A DNA stretch of 64,000 nt from Kappaphycus alvarezii (lineage: Eukaryota; Rhodophyta; Florideophyceae; Gigartinales; Solieriaceae): assembly GCA_002205965.3 (NCBI GenBank), contig NADL03000476.1, forward strand, positions 124,001-188,000, written 5' to 3'. This document shows positions 44,672 through 55,866 of the stretch, piece by piece. Position 1 is the stretch's first letter. Every line of letters begins with the position of its first letter. The position numbers were made by a program, and so were the translations under genes. The notes beneath the pieces were generated by a model. That model made no database searches. It saw only the letters and a list, made by a program, of their open reading frames with translations, and had not been told where the DNA came from.

Positions 44672-45266
44672 CAAATACGAAGACGGAATGACTCGTCGTC
44701 ATCACATCCTCCGCAAAGTTCTTGCCCGCTACTGCAAGGAAGTTGGGATCGTCGCCCTCGTCGAACATCCGCTCCTCTACCAGGTTCCCAACTCACTTGG
44801 GCATTCGGGGTCCCCGCGTTACGAATGGGCATTTACATACCCGCTGCATACGGGCTTGACAGTACCGATATCGCCGTCGACGTTACTGTTGCCCACCCCT
44901 CCGCACGCCGCCACATTTCGCCAAGTACGGCTACCGCAGGCGCTGCCGCAACACTCGCAGAGCGCGAGAAACATCGTCATTATGGCTTTTACTGCAACCA
45001 AAACGATATCCTCCTCTCCCCCGTCGGGATTGATATCTATGACGGCAAGGGTTTTTTCCGCCGCCCTGCTTCCTTCGCCGCTTCCCGTCGCGGTTCCTCC
45101 CCTCAACAGGAGCTCCGCGACTTCGTTACCTGTTTTGCATTTAGTCTCCAAATAATGCAGGCGCGACAGTTTTCTACCCGCTGCCCGCATCCGTAGTTAA
45201 TTTATGAATACCCTCCGCACGCTTCTGTGCGACATTGTACAACCAATAAAGATTTACCACCACGAG
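44672..45266 (+). mobile_element. 5'-truncated LINE with restriction-like endonuclease tail
   Basis: A 595-bp insert flanked by GTTTTATAAA (44662-44671, 45267-45276). It encodes only the LINE C-terminus: TRRHHILRKVLARYC, then in another frame YIPAAYGLDSTDIAVDVTVA and a tail ending near 45196. The 3' untranslated tail contains AATAAAGATTTACCACCACGA. It is the same family as the LINE at 55867-57405. One frameshift lies near 44800. Confidence 0.87.
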
Positions 45267-45508
45267 TTTTATAAAAAGCGTACAAGCCTAGCTCTTCCGG
45301 TACGCAAAACTTTTCTAAATTTCTTTTTTTTTTGTAAGCGACTGGGCCATGGTAGTACAGTAGTACGCTGAAACGATGCAGCAATGAACTTTTCATGAAC
45401 CACCTTCGCTAAAATATCGTAGCTCTTTGAAGTTTGTAAAGCTCACTTGAGCGATTCGCTGATTATAGTGCTGGTGTAAATGGGCGACAATGAAGGTCTG
45501 TACTCCGT

Positions 45509-45645
45509 TCACAGGTGCTCCGCGATTTCGTTACCCGTTTAGTCTCCAAATAATGCAGGCGCGACAGGTTTCTACCCGCCGCCCGCATCCGTAGTTGATT
45601 TATGAATACCCTCCGCACGCTTCTGTGCGACATTGTACAACCTGA
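45509..45645 (+). mobile_element. LINE 3' tail, second copy
   Basis: Repeats the end of the preceding LINE (from GCTCCGCGATTTCGTTACC through the 3' UTR to GACATTGTACAACC). Another 5'-truncated copy or a local duplication. Confidence 0.7.
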
Positions 45646-45670
45646 TATAATGTAACTTCTAGATATTAGT

Positions 45671-45736
45671 TGGCATGCTGCGCTGGATGAGCTGGTATGC
45701 TGCGCTAGATGAGCTGGCATGCTGCGCAGGCTGCGC
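45671..45736. repeat. 22-bp minisatellite, three units
   Basis: Units at 45671-45692, 45693-45714 and 45715-45736, each with GGCATGCTGCGC or a one-base variant. Confidence 0.8.
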
Positions 45737-45960
45737 TGTCACTGTTACTACAATTTTATTTTCAATTATTTTTAGAGGGATGCTTTGCAACGTACTGTAG
45801 CGGTGCAGACACGTATGTCACATAGGTACTGTATAGGTGCTACAAATTGTGAGGGTTGAAAACTCTATATAAGGGGCTGTTTGCATGAAATGGTAGGAGT
45901 ACTTGTGAGCCAGCATACCCAAGCGGGGCGCTCAACAAATTAACTCGCACACAAGCATAA

Positions 45961-47108
45961 AGCAAGTTGGCAGACAACTTCAAGCCAAGTCCTGGGTAGT
46001 AGCGAGTTGAGAGTCAACTTTAGACCCAAGAACCCTTTTTCCTACGCTTCTCACAGAGCATCAGTGGTAGACCCTGCCCCTTTCATACATGCTTGTAGAC
46101 CTCTCAACTCTCTTCCATATACACTGGGGTCGTTCAACTATACCACGGTAGCACTTTTGTCGCTTGCAACACCTCCTTCTTGGGGTAGTTGGTTCTGAAT
46201 ATCTCTTCTCCCGACGATTTACCCCTATCATTTGGTACTCTTGTGGAGGGGGTTGCACCCGAGGTATCCGAGTTGAGCAGTATTAGGGAACACTTCGGGG
46301 GATTTCTTTTCTGTAATCATGGATCTCAACGCTGCTCGTATAACGTTCACAGGGGGCAAGAATGAAGACGTTGAGGAGTTTCCTTGTACATATGTCAACA
46401 TTGTGATGCGTGAGAAGAGCGATGAAGGGAAGGCCGAAAGTATCTTCGCCTATCTTCACGGTAACGCAAAGCACAAATATAAGTCCAAGTTTATCAACGG
46501 GTGGTCTCTTAACGGGAATGGGCGTAACTTCGGTGAGGTATGTGAGTGGCTTGTGAAAGAGTATGCTAAGGAGGTAGAACCAGATGAGATGGTTCGTACC
46601 GCCATAGAGGCCCGGCTCAACTCCGACGATTTTTTAAGCTCATTGGTATACTTGTGTGATCTCTATGAAAAGGCTGGGTTCAACGCCCAAGCCAAGTACG
46701 GAATGCTGCGTAAGGCGGCGATGGGGGATAAGCAGCTATCCGATTTCCTCCTCATCAAGGGCCCTCACACCTTTAATAAACTGAAGGGTACCATAGTAAA
46801 ATTTGTCAAAAATTCGGAGACGTTTCAGTCACTAAGTGAAGTACCGAGGGAAACCCGTACATCTTTGCCGATCTTACATCCTGAAAAGAATTATCAAAGG
46901 CCGGCTACTAGTGCAGCAGCATTGGAATCTGTCAGAAGCGATGTCAAAAACTTGGAAGTAAGGTTGGAAACCCGATTCGATAATCGACTTGACATGATAA
47001 CCTCGCAGTTGGAAATCCTTACTCTTACCATTAAGAAGAACCAGTCTGGGGCCCCCAAGGCCGCAGAAGTCTGTTCCTACTATCACAAGCCTGTAAACTT
47101 TGCAAATA
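45961..47108 (+). mobile_element. Fragment F of the A/E gypsy family: LTR end and gag
   Basis: 45961-46230 is the last 270 bp of an LTR ending CCCCTATCA, followed by the same leader as E and a gag ORF from 46319. The gag is open to the break at about 47108, inside the first zinc knuckle, where Cys is replaced by Tyr (SYYHKP). The sequence after 47109 is unrelated to gag although the frame runs on to 47236. Confidence 0.85.
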
Positions 47109-47236
47109 GGTTACTATTTCATCTGTTTGGTCCGGCAGAGGTAAGGAGACACCATATGACCGTATACCGTCGCTCAGATCTTGACGAGAAGCTCAGCAGT
47201 AGTTTGAACATCGATAGTTGGCAGTTCTACATATAA
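46319..47236 (+). pseudogene. Gag of fragment F, with foreign C-terminal residues
   Basis: MDLNAARITFTGGKNEDVEEF opens the longest unbroken gag N-terminus of the family. Residues after about 263 come from the adjoining sequence. It is a useful reference for placing frameshifts in A and E. Confidence 0.75.
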
Positions 47237-47397
47237 GGAGATCCAGCGAATGTGGTGCGTGAGTACCTTCAGATCGCACACGGAGGAACTGTTCTTACTG
47301 AGCAGCAGGAGGAGTTTGGAAAGAGGATGTCGGCTTGTCGTATTGCAGTGTAATTGGCTTTCAAATACATCAACAAGTACTTCAGCCATGTCGATAA
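47109..47397 (+). other. Unknown sequence left of copia D
   Basis: One frame reads with interruptions GDPANVVREYLQIAHGG, QQEEFGKRMSACRIAV and FKYINKYFSHVD. It continues in frame beyond copia D at 51885 (TRKLSLGNTPDGLWYF, up to about 52042). It seems to be one broken coding sequence split by D. Family not recognised. Confidence 0.4.
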
Positions 47398-47605
47398 TAT
47401 TAGATTATTAGATTATAGCTTCCTTTCTTTCGTTGTTGGTTCCTAGTCTAGTATTAGCTCGTATTCTATTCATAACTACTAATGTTGATGTGATCCAACT
47501 CAGTAGATCACCTACAGCTCACACAGTAAATATACAATGATGCATTGCTTGTCCACCTCTAGACTTAATCTGATAATCACATACACTTGTTTTACTCATC
47601 TATCA
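47398..47605 (-). repeat. 3' LTR of copia D
   Basis: On the - strand starts TGATAGATGAG and ends CTAATA. Pair of 51676-51879. Confidence 0.88.
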
Positions 47606-47618
47606 TGCCCCCTCAGAT

Positions 47619-48395
47619 TCATTCTTCATGTTGCACCATTCCCATACCAGAAAAACATCGTTCCAGTTTGACTCGTTCAAGTGGCTTGGTAATGCAATCA
47701 ACTAGCATTGATGATGTGGGGATATAGTTGATCTCAATCTTTCCTTTGCTCACATAGTCTCGAGGAAAATGGTAAAAAGCGTCAATATGCTTACTTCTTT
47801 CCGTAATAGAGGCCTCCTTAGCTAACTTAATAGCCATTTGGTTATCAGCATATATCGTCACTGACTTGATGTCGATCTCAAAAAAATTGCACAAATTCCT
47901 AATCCAGAGTGCTTCTCTTGCTGCTAAAGCCTGTCCGATATACTCTGCTTCAGTGATTGATACAGCGACCACATTCTGCAGCTTAGACTTCCACGTAAAA
48001 GCACACCCTGCTAAACAATATACGCATCCACTTGTAGATTTCCTAGATAGATCCACTGCCCAGTCGGAGTGGGTGTATCCATTGATTACGAGTGCATTAC
48101 TGCCACCATACTTCATAGCGTAACTAATAGTTTTCTTCAAATACCGCAGCACTCTCTTGGCAGCCATCCAATGAGACATTTTAGGATGACTGTAGTGTCT
48201 CGACAAGCAGCCAACTACATCCTTTATACCAGGTCTAGTTGTGACAGCCAGATACATTAGACAGCCCACTAGTACTCTATACGGTGCATTACAGGGAGTT
48301 TCTTCTTCGTTCTTCATACTCCTCAATACTATAGGAGTTACTGACTCCTTTGCGCCGTCCATGTTAAACTTCTTCAGTATCTTACTGATGTATCA
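47619..48395 (-). pseudogene. Copia D RNase H
   Basis: GCLMYLAVTTRPGIKDVVG, then GYTHSDWAVDLSRKSTSG (Asp), SITEAEYIGQALAAREALW (Glu) and IYADNQMAIKLAKE (Asp), ending LVDCITKPL. A textbook copia RNase H in one open frame; a TGA at 48393-48395 separates it from RT. Confidence 0.88.
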
Positions 48396-49190
48396 GTGGT
48401 GATGAATGAGTACCACTTTTGATTCCCTGTATATTTGTATGTTCACTCCAAGGAAATAATTTGCTTCCTTAAGACACCTTACTTCGAAGTTGCCTCGAAT
48501 CACAGACTTCACAACTTCACAAGTTTCCTTGCGTTTGGCGGCGATCAATACATAATCATTATAAAAGACCACAAAACAATTGCATCCCCTGGTGACCTTC
48601 TTATATAAACATGGGTCTGCACCGGACCGCATAAAACCAATACTCTCCATGAACTTAATAAAATTCACGCTCCATGCACGTGATGTCCGCTTTAACCCGT
48701 ATATTGTTTTTAACAATCTCCACACTTTGCCGTGCCATGTCAAAGATTTAAAATCGCTTTGCAAATTCTTTGGTAGTGGTGGTGGTTCGAGGTAGAGCTC
48801 CTCCTCCAGCTCTACATTTTAGAACGCTGTCTTTATGTCGATTTGCTCTAGTTCGAAGTCGCGTGCGGCGACATGCCCCAATAGGAACCTTACCGTAGAT
48901 AACTTGGTAACAGGTGCAAACACTTCATAGTAGTCCACTCCATGAACTTGAGTGAAGCCTTTTGCCACCAGTCTAGCTTTGTGCCTTACTATCTTACCAT
49001 CTGCATCCTTCTTGATACCAAAAATAAACTTCGATTTGATAAGATTCTTTCCCTTAGGAACTTCACTTACTCCGTATACTCCATGTTCTGATATGGATTC
49101 AAGCTCTGTTCTTATGGCTTCTGTCCATTCCTTAGAGTACATGGACGATTCTATTTCTTCTATGGATGTAGGTACATTTTCATTGGACTG
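48393..49190 (-). pseudogene. Copia D reverse transcriptase
   Basis: KARLVAKGFTQVHGVDYYEV, then ELEQIDIKTAF followed by an in-frame stop, and YGLKRTSRAW. The catalytic box, normally YVDD, reads FYNDY: the second Asp is replaced by Tyr, so polymerase activity is lost. Confidence 0.87.
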
Positions 49191-49202
49191 ATCATTAAGC
49201 TG

Positions 49203-50484
49203 CTATACTGTTAAGAATTCCAGCATGCTGTCATATGTGTATCTCTCTTGACGCTTGGTGACACGTTCAAGTCTCTCTGGTACATGAGTAAGCAAGTTTT
49301 CATTCTGCTTAACAAGCTCTTCCAATCCTGGTTCTGTTTCTTCATTCTTTGTACCTGTGGGACCATCTTTATTATTACAAACACCGTTTACATAATCCTG
49401 ACGGCTTGTACTAATAGTCTTAGATTCAGATACAGGCCGTCCTGGATCTTCTTTGATAAATCTTACGTACCTTGACACTGCTACCTTATGCGGATCAGGA
49501 ACAAAAATTCCGTACGCATCTGATTCACTGTATCCCACATGTATGCCGTTCCACGTCAAGGAATCAAATTTTCCTTCTCTGTACTTTGCAGGCTTCTCAA
49601 CTTGAACTGCAGAACCAAATACTCTTGGGTTTTGAAAGGTCAGGTTTTATGCCATGTACAACTTCAAAAGGGGTCTTATTCCCATACGACCCATGAGCAT
49701 ACTTTGTGAGTGCCCTGATTCTCACAAAATTCATTGTAGCGACGGCCTCAGCCCATAGAAACTAATAGTCTTCTACGTTGTTAATTGTCCTTAATTCTGA
49801 CAGCAAACTCCTTGCCCCCTCAACCAAGTTTCTGTTGAAGCGCTCTGCTCTTCCGCTAGACTCAGGGGAATACGGCGGTGTTACTTGTTGTGAGATCTCT
49901 CGCTTTCCGAATTCGTTTTGCAAATCATTGGACAAGTATTCACTCGCCCCATCAGTCCTGATGTGCCTTACCTTCTTCCCAGTTAGGTTCTCTGTCATAT
50001 TAACTAATTGATCAAGTGCCCTTGGAGCACTTGATCGATGCTTTAGAAATCTGATCCAGGACGCCCCACTAGCGTCGTCTAGAAAACATAGGACATACTT
50101 TGATCCACTGATCGAAGCCACTCTCGTAGGTCCTATTATTTCTGAATGTACCAAATCCAGAACGTCACGGGATTTCCTGGCCCTAGATGGATGTGGTGCG
50201 GCAATCTGCTTGCCCTCATTACATTCTCGACAACTATTATCAGCCTTTTTGTTCTTTACTGCATCCGGTCCATGTTCGGCATTCGTTTGGATTATTTCTT
50301 TCAAAACATCTTTGTTGACATGGCCCATTCGCCTGTGCATCAACTGCAAGTCATCACACCCACTTTGAGTTAACAAAACTTCATTGCTTCTATCAAATAT
50401 TAATGCACGCATACCAACCAGATGGTATATACCATGGCCTTCTGTACCCTTCATGATGATCTCGTCTTCTATGAACGCCTTCAT
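49203..50484 (-). pseudogene. Copia D integrase
   Basis: Pre-integrase zinc region (LQLMHRRMGHVNKDVL, CRECNEGKQ), then LVHSEIIGPTR, RHIRTDGASEYLS (Asp) and YSPESSGRAERFNRNL (Glu). The first core residue position reads HSEI where Asp is usual. A TAG lies after NVEDY at about 49770, and further frame breaks follow towards 49203. Confidence 0.85.
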
Positions 50485-50915
50485 CGCATTAGACTTTGCT
50501 AGGCATTCAATCCTTATCCCTGCATTTTATGCCAACGTCTGTGACATTAGACTCGTTCTCATGGTCTGGATATGGGCCACTCTTTTAAGTTTAATCGTTC
50601 TGCAAGTCTCATCTATGTTTAACATTACCGAGCCATATCCTCTAATAGGCATTTTTCCATTTATAGCGGCCGTTTCCAGACCTCGTCGTGTATCTCTCTT
50701 CGTTCATAGTCGAATAGTATGTCACGCCGGTTTGTCATGTGCTATGTAGCACAATTATCAAGGAACCATTCAGATTCCATACCATTCATCCCAGTCGCAA
50801 ATGCCATTCATGCTGAATCCTTCTTTCTATTCTCATTCTTGAACTTACTGTTCAGATTTTGTATTTTCTCTTTAACTTCGTCAGATACCTTCAACTTAGC
50901 ATTATACTGTGGCGA

Positions 50916-51671
50916 CTATGGATTACAGAAACACTGTAAAAATATGTGACCGACTTTTCCACACCCGTAACAGCTTCCTTTAAGCTTCTTGCTGCTTCTA
51001 CTGTTAGCCCTATGCTTCACCTTCTGACCCGTGTAAAAGGCAGCATTGCTCCTTCTTACATTATGTTTCTGTTGCGATTTGAGTTCCTCCTCCCTTCTTT
51101 CTAATCTCGACACAATTTCTTCAAACGTCAAGTCAGCAGTGTTCTGTAGAACCGTTTTCATCATATCGTATTCGGGGCCTAGTCCTTGATATAGAGCGAG
51201 CTTCTTATCTTCTTTCTGGGGCACATAAGTGCTAATCGCGAGGCTATTCTCAATTTGAGATATATCATCAATAAACGAACGTACTGACTGTCCATCCTTC
51301 ATCTTCATTTTAAACAGCTTACTTCTTAAGTTGTACTGACTTGCAGAGGAATTGCTCTTCTGCATGTCCTATAAAGCATTCCACACATCTTTGAGATCGT
51401 CTTTCATTGCTAAGGATGGCAGAAATTTAGCATCGACATTCAAGGGTATTTCAGCTAAGCACTGCTGCTTCAACCTGTACTTTTTCTTGGCTACAACCTC
51501 ACTAGATTCCTTACCTTGACTCTCCATGTCGATAGTGGTACGTCCTTCTACAAACCTCCATAGGTCTCTAGCCCTCAGAAAGAGCTTCATTTGTAATCAC
51601 GAGGCGTAATTACTCTCTTTCAATTTCTCGATGGTATACTTGATATTATTCGTGACGTTCTTTGGGCCCAT
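50916..51671 (-). pseudogene. Copia D gag
   Basis: The ATG at 51671 lies in the primer-binding site and gives MGPKNVTNNIKYTIEKL, then a stop (TGA, probably once Trp) before LQMKLFLRARDLWRFVEG. A second stop at about 51367 separates the helix region from DMQKSNSSASQYNLRSKLF. It ends in a zinc knuckle CYGCGKVGHIFLQC. The layout is that of plant-type copia Gag. Confidence 0.83.
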
Positions 51672-51675
51672 ACCC
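51657..51675 (-). promoter_or_regulatory. Copia D primer-binding site overlapping the gag start
   Basis: On the - strand GGGTATGGGCCCAAAG follows the LTR. TATGGGCCC again matches the complement of the initiator tRNA-Met anticodon loop, and its ATG opens gag with Met-Gly-Pro, as in copia C. Confidence 0.7.
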
Positions 51676-51879
51676 TATTAGATTATTAGATTATAACTTC
51701 CTTTTTTTGTTGGTGCTTAGTCTAGTATTAGCTTATATAGTATTCGTAACTACTAGTGTTGGTGTGATCCAACGCAGTAGATCACGTACAGCTCACACAG
51801 TAAATATACAATGATACATTGGTTGCCCACCTCTAGACTTAATCTGATAATCACATACACTTGTATGACTCATCTATCA
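51676..51879 (-). repeat. 5' LTR of copia D
   Basis: Pair of 47398-47605, followed by target duplication GATAA at 51880-51884. Confidence 0.88.
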
Positions 51880-52259
51880 GATAATACCAGAAAACTCAGC
51901 TTAGGCAACACTCCAGATGGTCTGTGGTACTTTTTGTCAACGATTCCATGGAACATTCGCGCTTGTCTCTACGGCAGCCAAAGCACATCTCTCTTAAAGT
52001 TTGAGGCACCTTCGCTTGAAGAATACCTAAGTACAATGATCTAACGGTAAGGACCTCTACCAGTTTTCACATGCAAACCCCAAGCCCGGGGGCCGGTCGC
52101 AAGCTCCTCGCACGGCGGGGCATTCAAATACTTTGCCCTCGCTCCTCCCCCAATCAATCCTTCTCCTTGAGCTCCTTTATGAGCTCCAACATGCTGATCC
52201 TCACCGACGCCGTCGGCATCTTTCTCGACCTCTGCGAACTCTCGCCGTGAGCAAGACTG

Positions 52260-52850
52260 GGACATAGCCCTATCCCTTACAGTTTTTCCGCGACCAAAAG
52301 CTCTTCTTTTTTCTGCTGCGCTTCCGTTCTTGCGGCTTGCTTTTCGGCCTTGAAGTCGTCGATTTCTGTTACCAAATCTTGACATAGTTGCTGAAACTCA
52401 CCATACTCTTCAGCTTGTCCCGAAGCATTCGTCCTTTCCTCATCTTTGCTACGAAATTTCGTAATCAGAAGTTTAAAACGGTCTTTGCAGTGCTTCCCAT
52501 CCGTTTTATACGCTACCAGTTTGGTGTTGTTGAATCTTTGTGCTACCTCAGTGAATCCTTGTAGCGTCAATCCATGCTTCGGACGGTGCGCATTGGCAAC
52601 TTTCACCTCCTTTCAGAGAGCAACATCGAGGAAGTCGTTGAATTTTAGCCAGGGTGCGGCACGATATGACTGCGGCTGACGCTTCTGTGATTGTTGCTCA
52701 CCTTCGGGTGATATGTTATCCAAATGTGAAGGCACAGAAGGGAATGACTGAGCGGGTGATGGGTGTTGCATTGCTGCATCGTCGATGATGACCTCCGCCC
52801 CAGAAGGAGCTTGAGGTGGAGTCCGACGTGCAATAGGGGAGGTATAGGTT
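52260..52850 (-). pseudogene. SANT/Myb-like protein remnant
   Basis: On the - strand: FNDFLDVAL, in-frame TGA near 52613, then KEVKVANAHRPKHGLTLQGF, TDGKHCKDRFKLLI and a Glu/Lys/Ala-rich helix (DDFKAEKQAARTEAQQKKEE). The helix pattern with KHCKDRFKLLI resembles Myb/SANT-like DNA-binding domains found in expanded families of oomycetes and fungi, some linked to transposons. The stop and lack of a clear N-terminus suggest decay. Family assignment is tentative. Confidence 0.45.
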
Positions 52851-53152
52851 TCAAATGGAATGTTTGGTTTGCTGAGGGAGAGCTAGTACGTGTTCTTCGA
52901 GCGAGGCTGAAGTTGCGGTGTGTGAGCGAAGCGGATTTTCGCGCCAGTTTCCACCGAAAAATGGTTTCGGTACACTGCCCTCAGTACAGAGTATGCGCTA
53001 CCTGCTCTTCGGTCTGATGTACTTAACCCTAAACCCCAACCGAAATGCCAACCGAAAATTTACAGTTCTGTGTTTTCCAAAACCCACTATTTCATCAAAA
53101 ACGATATCGAAATAATAAAGACATAACTTTGGCGGTGCAGACGATCAGTTCA

Positions 53153-54200
53153 TCAGCACTCCTCCTCGATTGCTCCACCAAAGAAAATTTGGTATATAAA
53201 TTTCTTCAAATTTGTTTTTGCGACTGGTTTCGTGGGGAAATCTGCATCATTTTCCTCACTGCGAATGAGTCCTACAGAAACGATATTTCTTCGGATGAGA
53301 TCTCGGGTAAAATGAACCTTCAAGTCAATGCGCTTTGAACGTTTTGATGGTGGTAGCTCTCCGGCTGGCCATTTCATTGCGGATTGGTTTTCTGAATATA
53401 CGATCACAGGCGGATTAGACTCCTTTCCGTAGAGCGATGTACTCAGCAATTCTTGACAGACCTCGTTCGGCACCGGGACCGGCAGACCCGTATATATATC
53501 GAAAGCCATCGGGTGGAAGTCGATACGTAGTTCGGCGCAGAGGTGGCCATAGCGGAGAAATTTTGCGCGTTCAGATGCAGTAAGGGCAGCGAGGGGCGTG
53601 TGAATCCGCTGTTGGGCGTATGGAGCGGAGTGGGGGCTGATGACAGTGACGTCGTAGCCCTGGCGGACGGGAGAGAACTGGACATCATCGATGTAGATGT
53701 CGAGGCGGCGGCGGGAGTTGGAGGGTCGGGGCAAGTCTTGCGGGAAGGTCCATTCCCGGACAGGGCGAATCCCAATTGATAAGCGTGATACCTCGGAAAT
53801 GAGGCGGTCGCGAACACAATTGTGGCGCCGAATGGAGCCGCCGGCGCAGGGACAGACAGAGGCATGATGTCCGTAGGAATCCAGGGTGGGGACAGTGCGG
53901 AAGTGGGCGGCGGCGGAGTGATATCCTTGGCATCCAGATAAAAGCGCTGCGCTTCAGGCCGATCAGATTCTCCGACTCGTTTGACTCGGATTTTGGCAGG
54001 TACACAAGCATGCTGTGCATATCACCAAGGAGATGTGCAATAAACGGCGTCATCAAATGTCCTATTGCCCTGCAAAACTGCGGCGGCGTCATCCAATCCA
54101 TACTCGGCTTAGGGACGCACACATTTGACAACGTGACCAGCCGCATGAAATACTCACAAGAGTTGCGCACTAGTCTCTGCTGGCGATGGGAGGCGCAGTT
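53153..54200 (-). mobile_element. Copia remnant cut by a LINE
   Basis: At 53153-53410 the - strand gives VIVYSENQSAMKWPAGELP, RIDLKVHFTRDLIRR and ENDADFPTKPVAKTNLKKF, the C-terminal end of copia RNase H. Upstream at about 53930-54130 ESENLIGLKRSAFIWMPRIS and AIGHLMTPFIAHLLGD look like its upstream part. A LINE piece fills the gap. Confidence 0.6.
53415..53925 (-). mobile_element. LINE C-terminal fragment
   Basis: Close relative of 62285-62880. It encodes the zinc-finger part (RIVPTLDSYGHH-like, RRHNCVRDRL) and RLDIYIDDVQFSPVRQGYDV, then TVISPH: the restriction-like endonuclease region. The 3' end is CTCTACGGAAAGG on the - strand. Its frame runs on into copia RNase H, producing a chance 193-codon ORF (53153-53734). 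Confidence 0.75.
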
Positions 54201-54215
54201 TGCGTCGAAGGCCAA

Positions 54216-55058
54216 CCCTTACTTCTTTCATCCTCGACACTTGCGCAGTCATCTCCTCGGGCCATCTTTCCTATTCCCCACCCAGAAGCCCGCCTAAACA
54301 GGAACATGCCAAGTTGATATTGAGTATTATTTCGAGATGGGAGCTGATCTGCTCGGGACTTGGATTTGATTTGCTCAAATAACGAATCCATGCCGAAATT
54401 CCTACTTGCACAGCTCTATTGCCAACAGTAGTTGGATGCGAAAAAAAGTGAGAGCCGAGTCGACTCGGTCGCAGCCATCTTCACCGAAGCTTCTAGCGCA
54501 GCGCGGAGTTGTTCACTCAAATGGCCGGATCGTGCAGTCTTAGTAGGATGTGTACTGGGACGGATGCGGCGACCAGGCCTTGATGAGCTAGGCCTTCTCC
54601 GAATGCCTTAGCCTCTTGCGGGAGAACAGTGTATTCAGTACTGATCTCCGCGCTTGAATCAAAGCATGGCAGCAGGATCATCACTGACAAAATCTCCATG
54701 TCGGGTAATTTCGATTGATCCTGACCTGCAAGAGAATTTTAGATCCATTCGCATTGTCTTTCAAATTATGCGCACGACGACAAGTCCAGACTACAAATGA
54801 CCACGTCGGCGGTTGGCGGAACCCTCCTACCATCGAATCTGCGGACACTCAGATGACAAGTTATCTGTCCTGGTGACTCCGTACAAACACTGATGGTTTC
54901 TCCGGGAGAATTGGAACGAAACTGCCTACATACGCAGTCCTGAGTTCTTCTTATAGGATACGCCGTGTAACTGTAATTTGCATCCGGGTAACCCCATGCT
55001 GTTTCATCACAGATGTAACATGTTTGAGCAAAAGAAAGAAAACTTTACTGCATTAATA
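54216..55058. other. Region without recognisable gene
   Basis: Short frames only. It lies downstream of the SAC3-family gene and probably contains its terminator and decayed repeats; I can support no specific feature. Confidence 0.4.
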
Positions 55059-55111
55059 TCAGGGGTTCAGTGCAATGTCCGACTCTGTCCGTATCCTCTT
55101 TACTTTTGAGC

Positions 55112-55331
55112 GGAAAGGTTCGGGGGGTTTTGATGCAAAGGCACGCTGCAGCAGCCGTCATGTCCAATGCGGCCTGCTTGATGGCTGGCCTGAAGGTAGC
55201 ATTTTAGGAAGCGTAGTTCCTTCCCCATTATGCTGTAGGTATACCCTTTTTGAGTCGATTGCGGTTGTCTGGAAAACCATGGGATAGGTCGAAAATATCT
55301 TCCAACAGTAAAACACCCAAACGTTTCCCGC
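55112..55331 (+). mobile_element. Short retroposon in the SAC3-family 3' coding end
   Basis: A 220-bp insert flanked by CTTTTGAGC (55103-55111, 55332-55340). It ends CACCCAAACGTTTCCCGC. Its 5' edge GGAAAGGTTCGGGGGG is an imperfect inverted copy of the 3' end, so it may be a full-length form with inverted ends or two nested copies. Excising it extends the SAC3-family frame to a stop at 55059-55061 after a basic KVKRIRTESD segment. Confidence 0.85.
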
Positions 55332-55866
55332 CTTTTGAGCGATTCTCGGCCTCTTTTAAACGGTCGCCATGCGTCCCTCCATCTTCCTCTCCGGATTTCG
55401 CATGCAGCCGCGCCTCGCTGAACTTTCTTTTTAACCATCCTCCACCTCCGTCCGATTTTGGGAACTTTCGTTGCGGGAAATTCTTCGGGATAGCAATTAC
55501 CACTCCCTTTATTTCCCAGACCTTTTTCCAGACTTTTCGCCCAAAATCAATTAGCATGTCAAGCTCTTTGGTCACATTCTTCTTCAGCTCTTGAGTAGCT
55601 TCAGTCTTGGGCTCGCAATTGTTCAGCTGTGAAAGATGCGTTACAATCTCAAATGACACCACCTCCATCGTTGTCTGCGCTTGTCTGCATTCATCCATGA
55701 TTGTATCGGAGAAGAAGGAGATGCATTTTGCTTGAATTTCCATAGATATCGAGGTGAAACGCCGCTCAACCCTTTCAAGTCTGCGTCTCATGCTCTCCAT
55801 TTCTTTTAAAACATCCCGGATAAGCTTAATAAATGATCCATGAGCCGCTACCGCTTCCTTCTCCTC

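Larger units (their letters stand above)
47398..51879 (-). mobile_element. Ty1/copia element D, complete with short LTRs
   Basis: LTRs 47398-47605 (208 bp) and 51676-51879 (204 bp) with visibly more differences than the other LTR pairs, so an older insertion. Target duplication GATAA (47393-47397, 51880-51884). On the - strand a GAGGGGGCA purine tract precedes the 3' LTR. Order is gag, integrase, RT, RNase H. In-frame stops and a changed RT active site make it dead. Confidence 0.92.

Noticed and set aside
44609..45196. A 195-residue host protein
   Set aside because: It is the LINE C-terminus (YIPAAYGLDSTDIAVDVTV) within an insert bounded by a 10-bp duplication.
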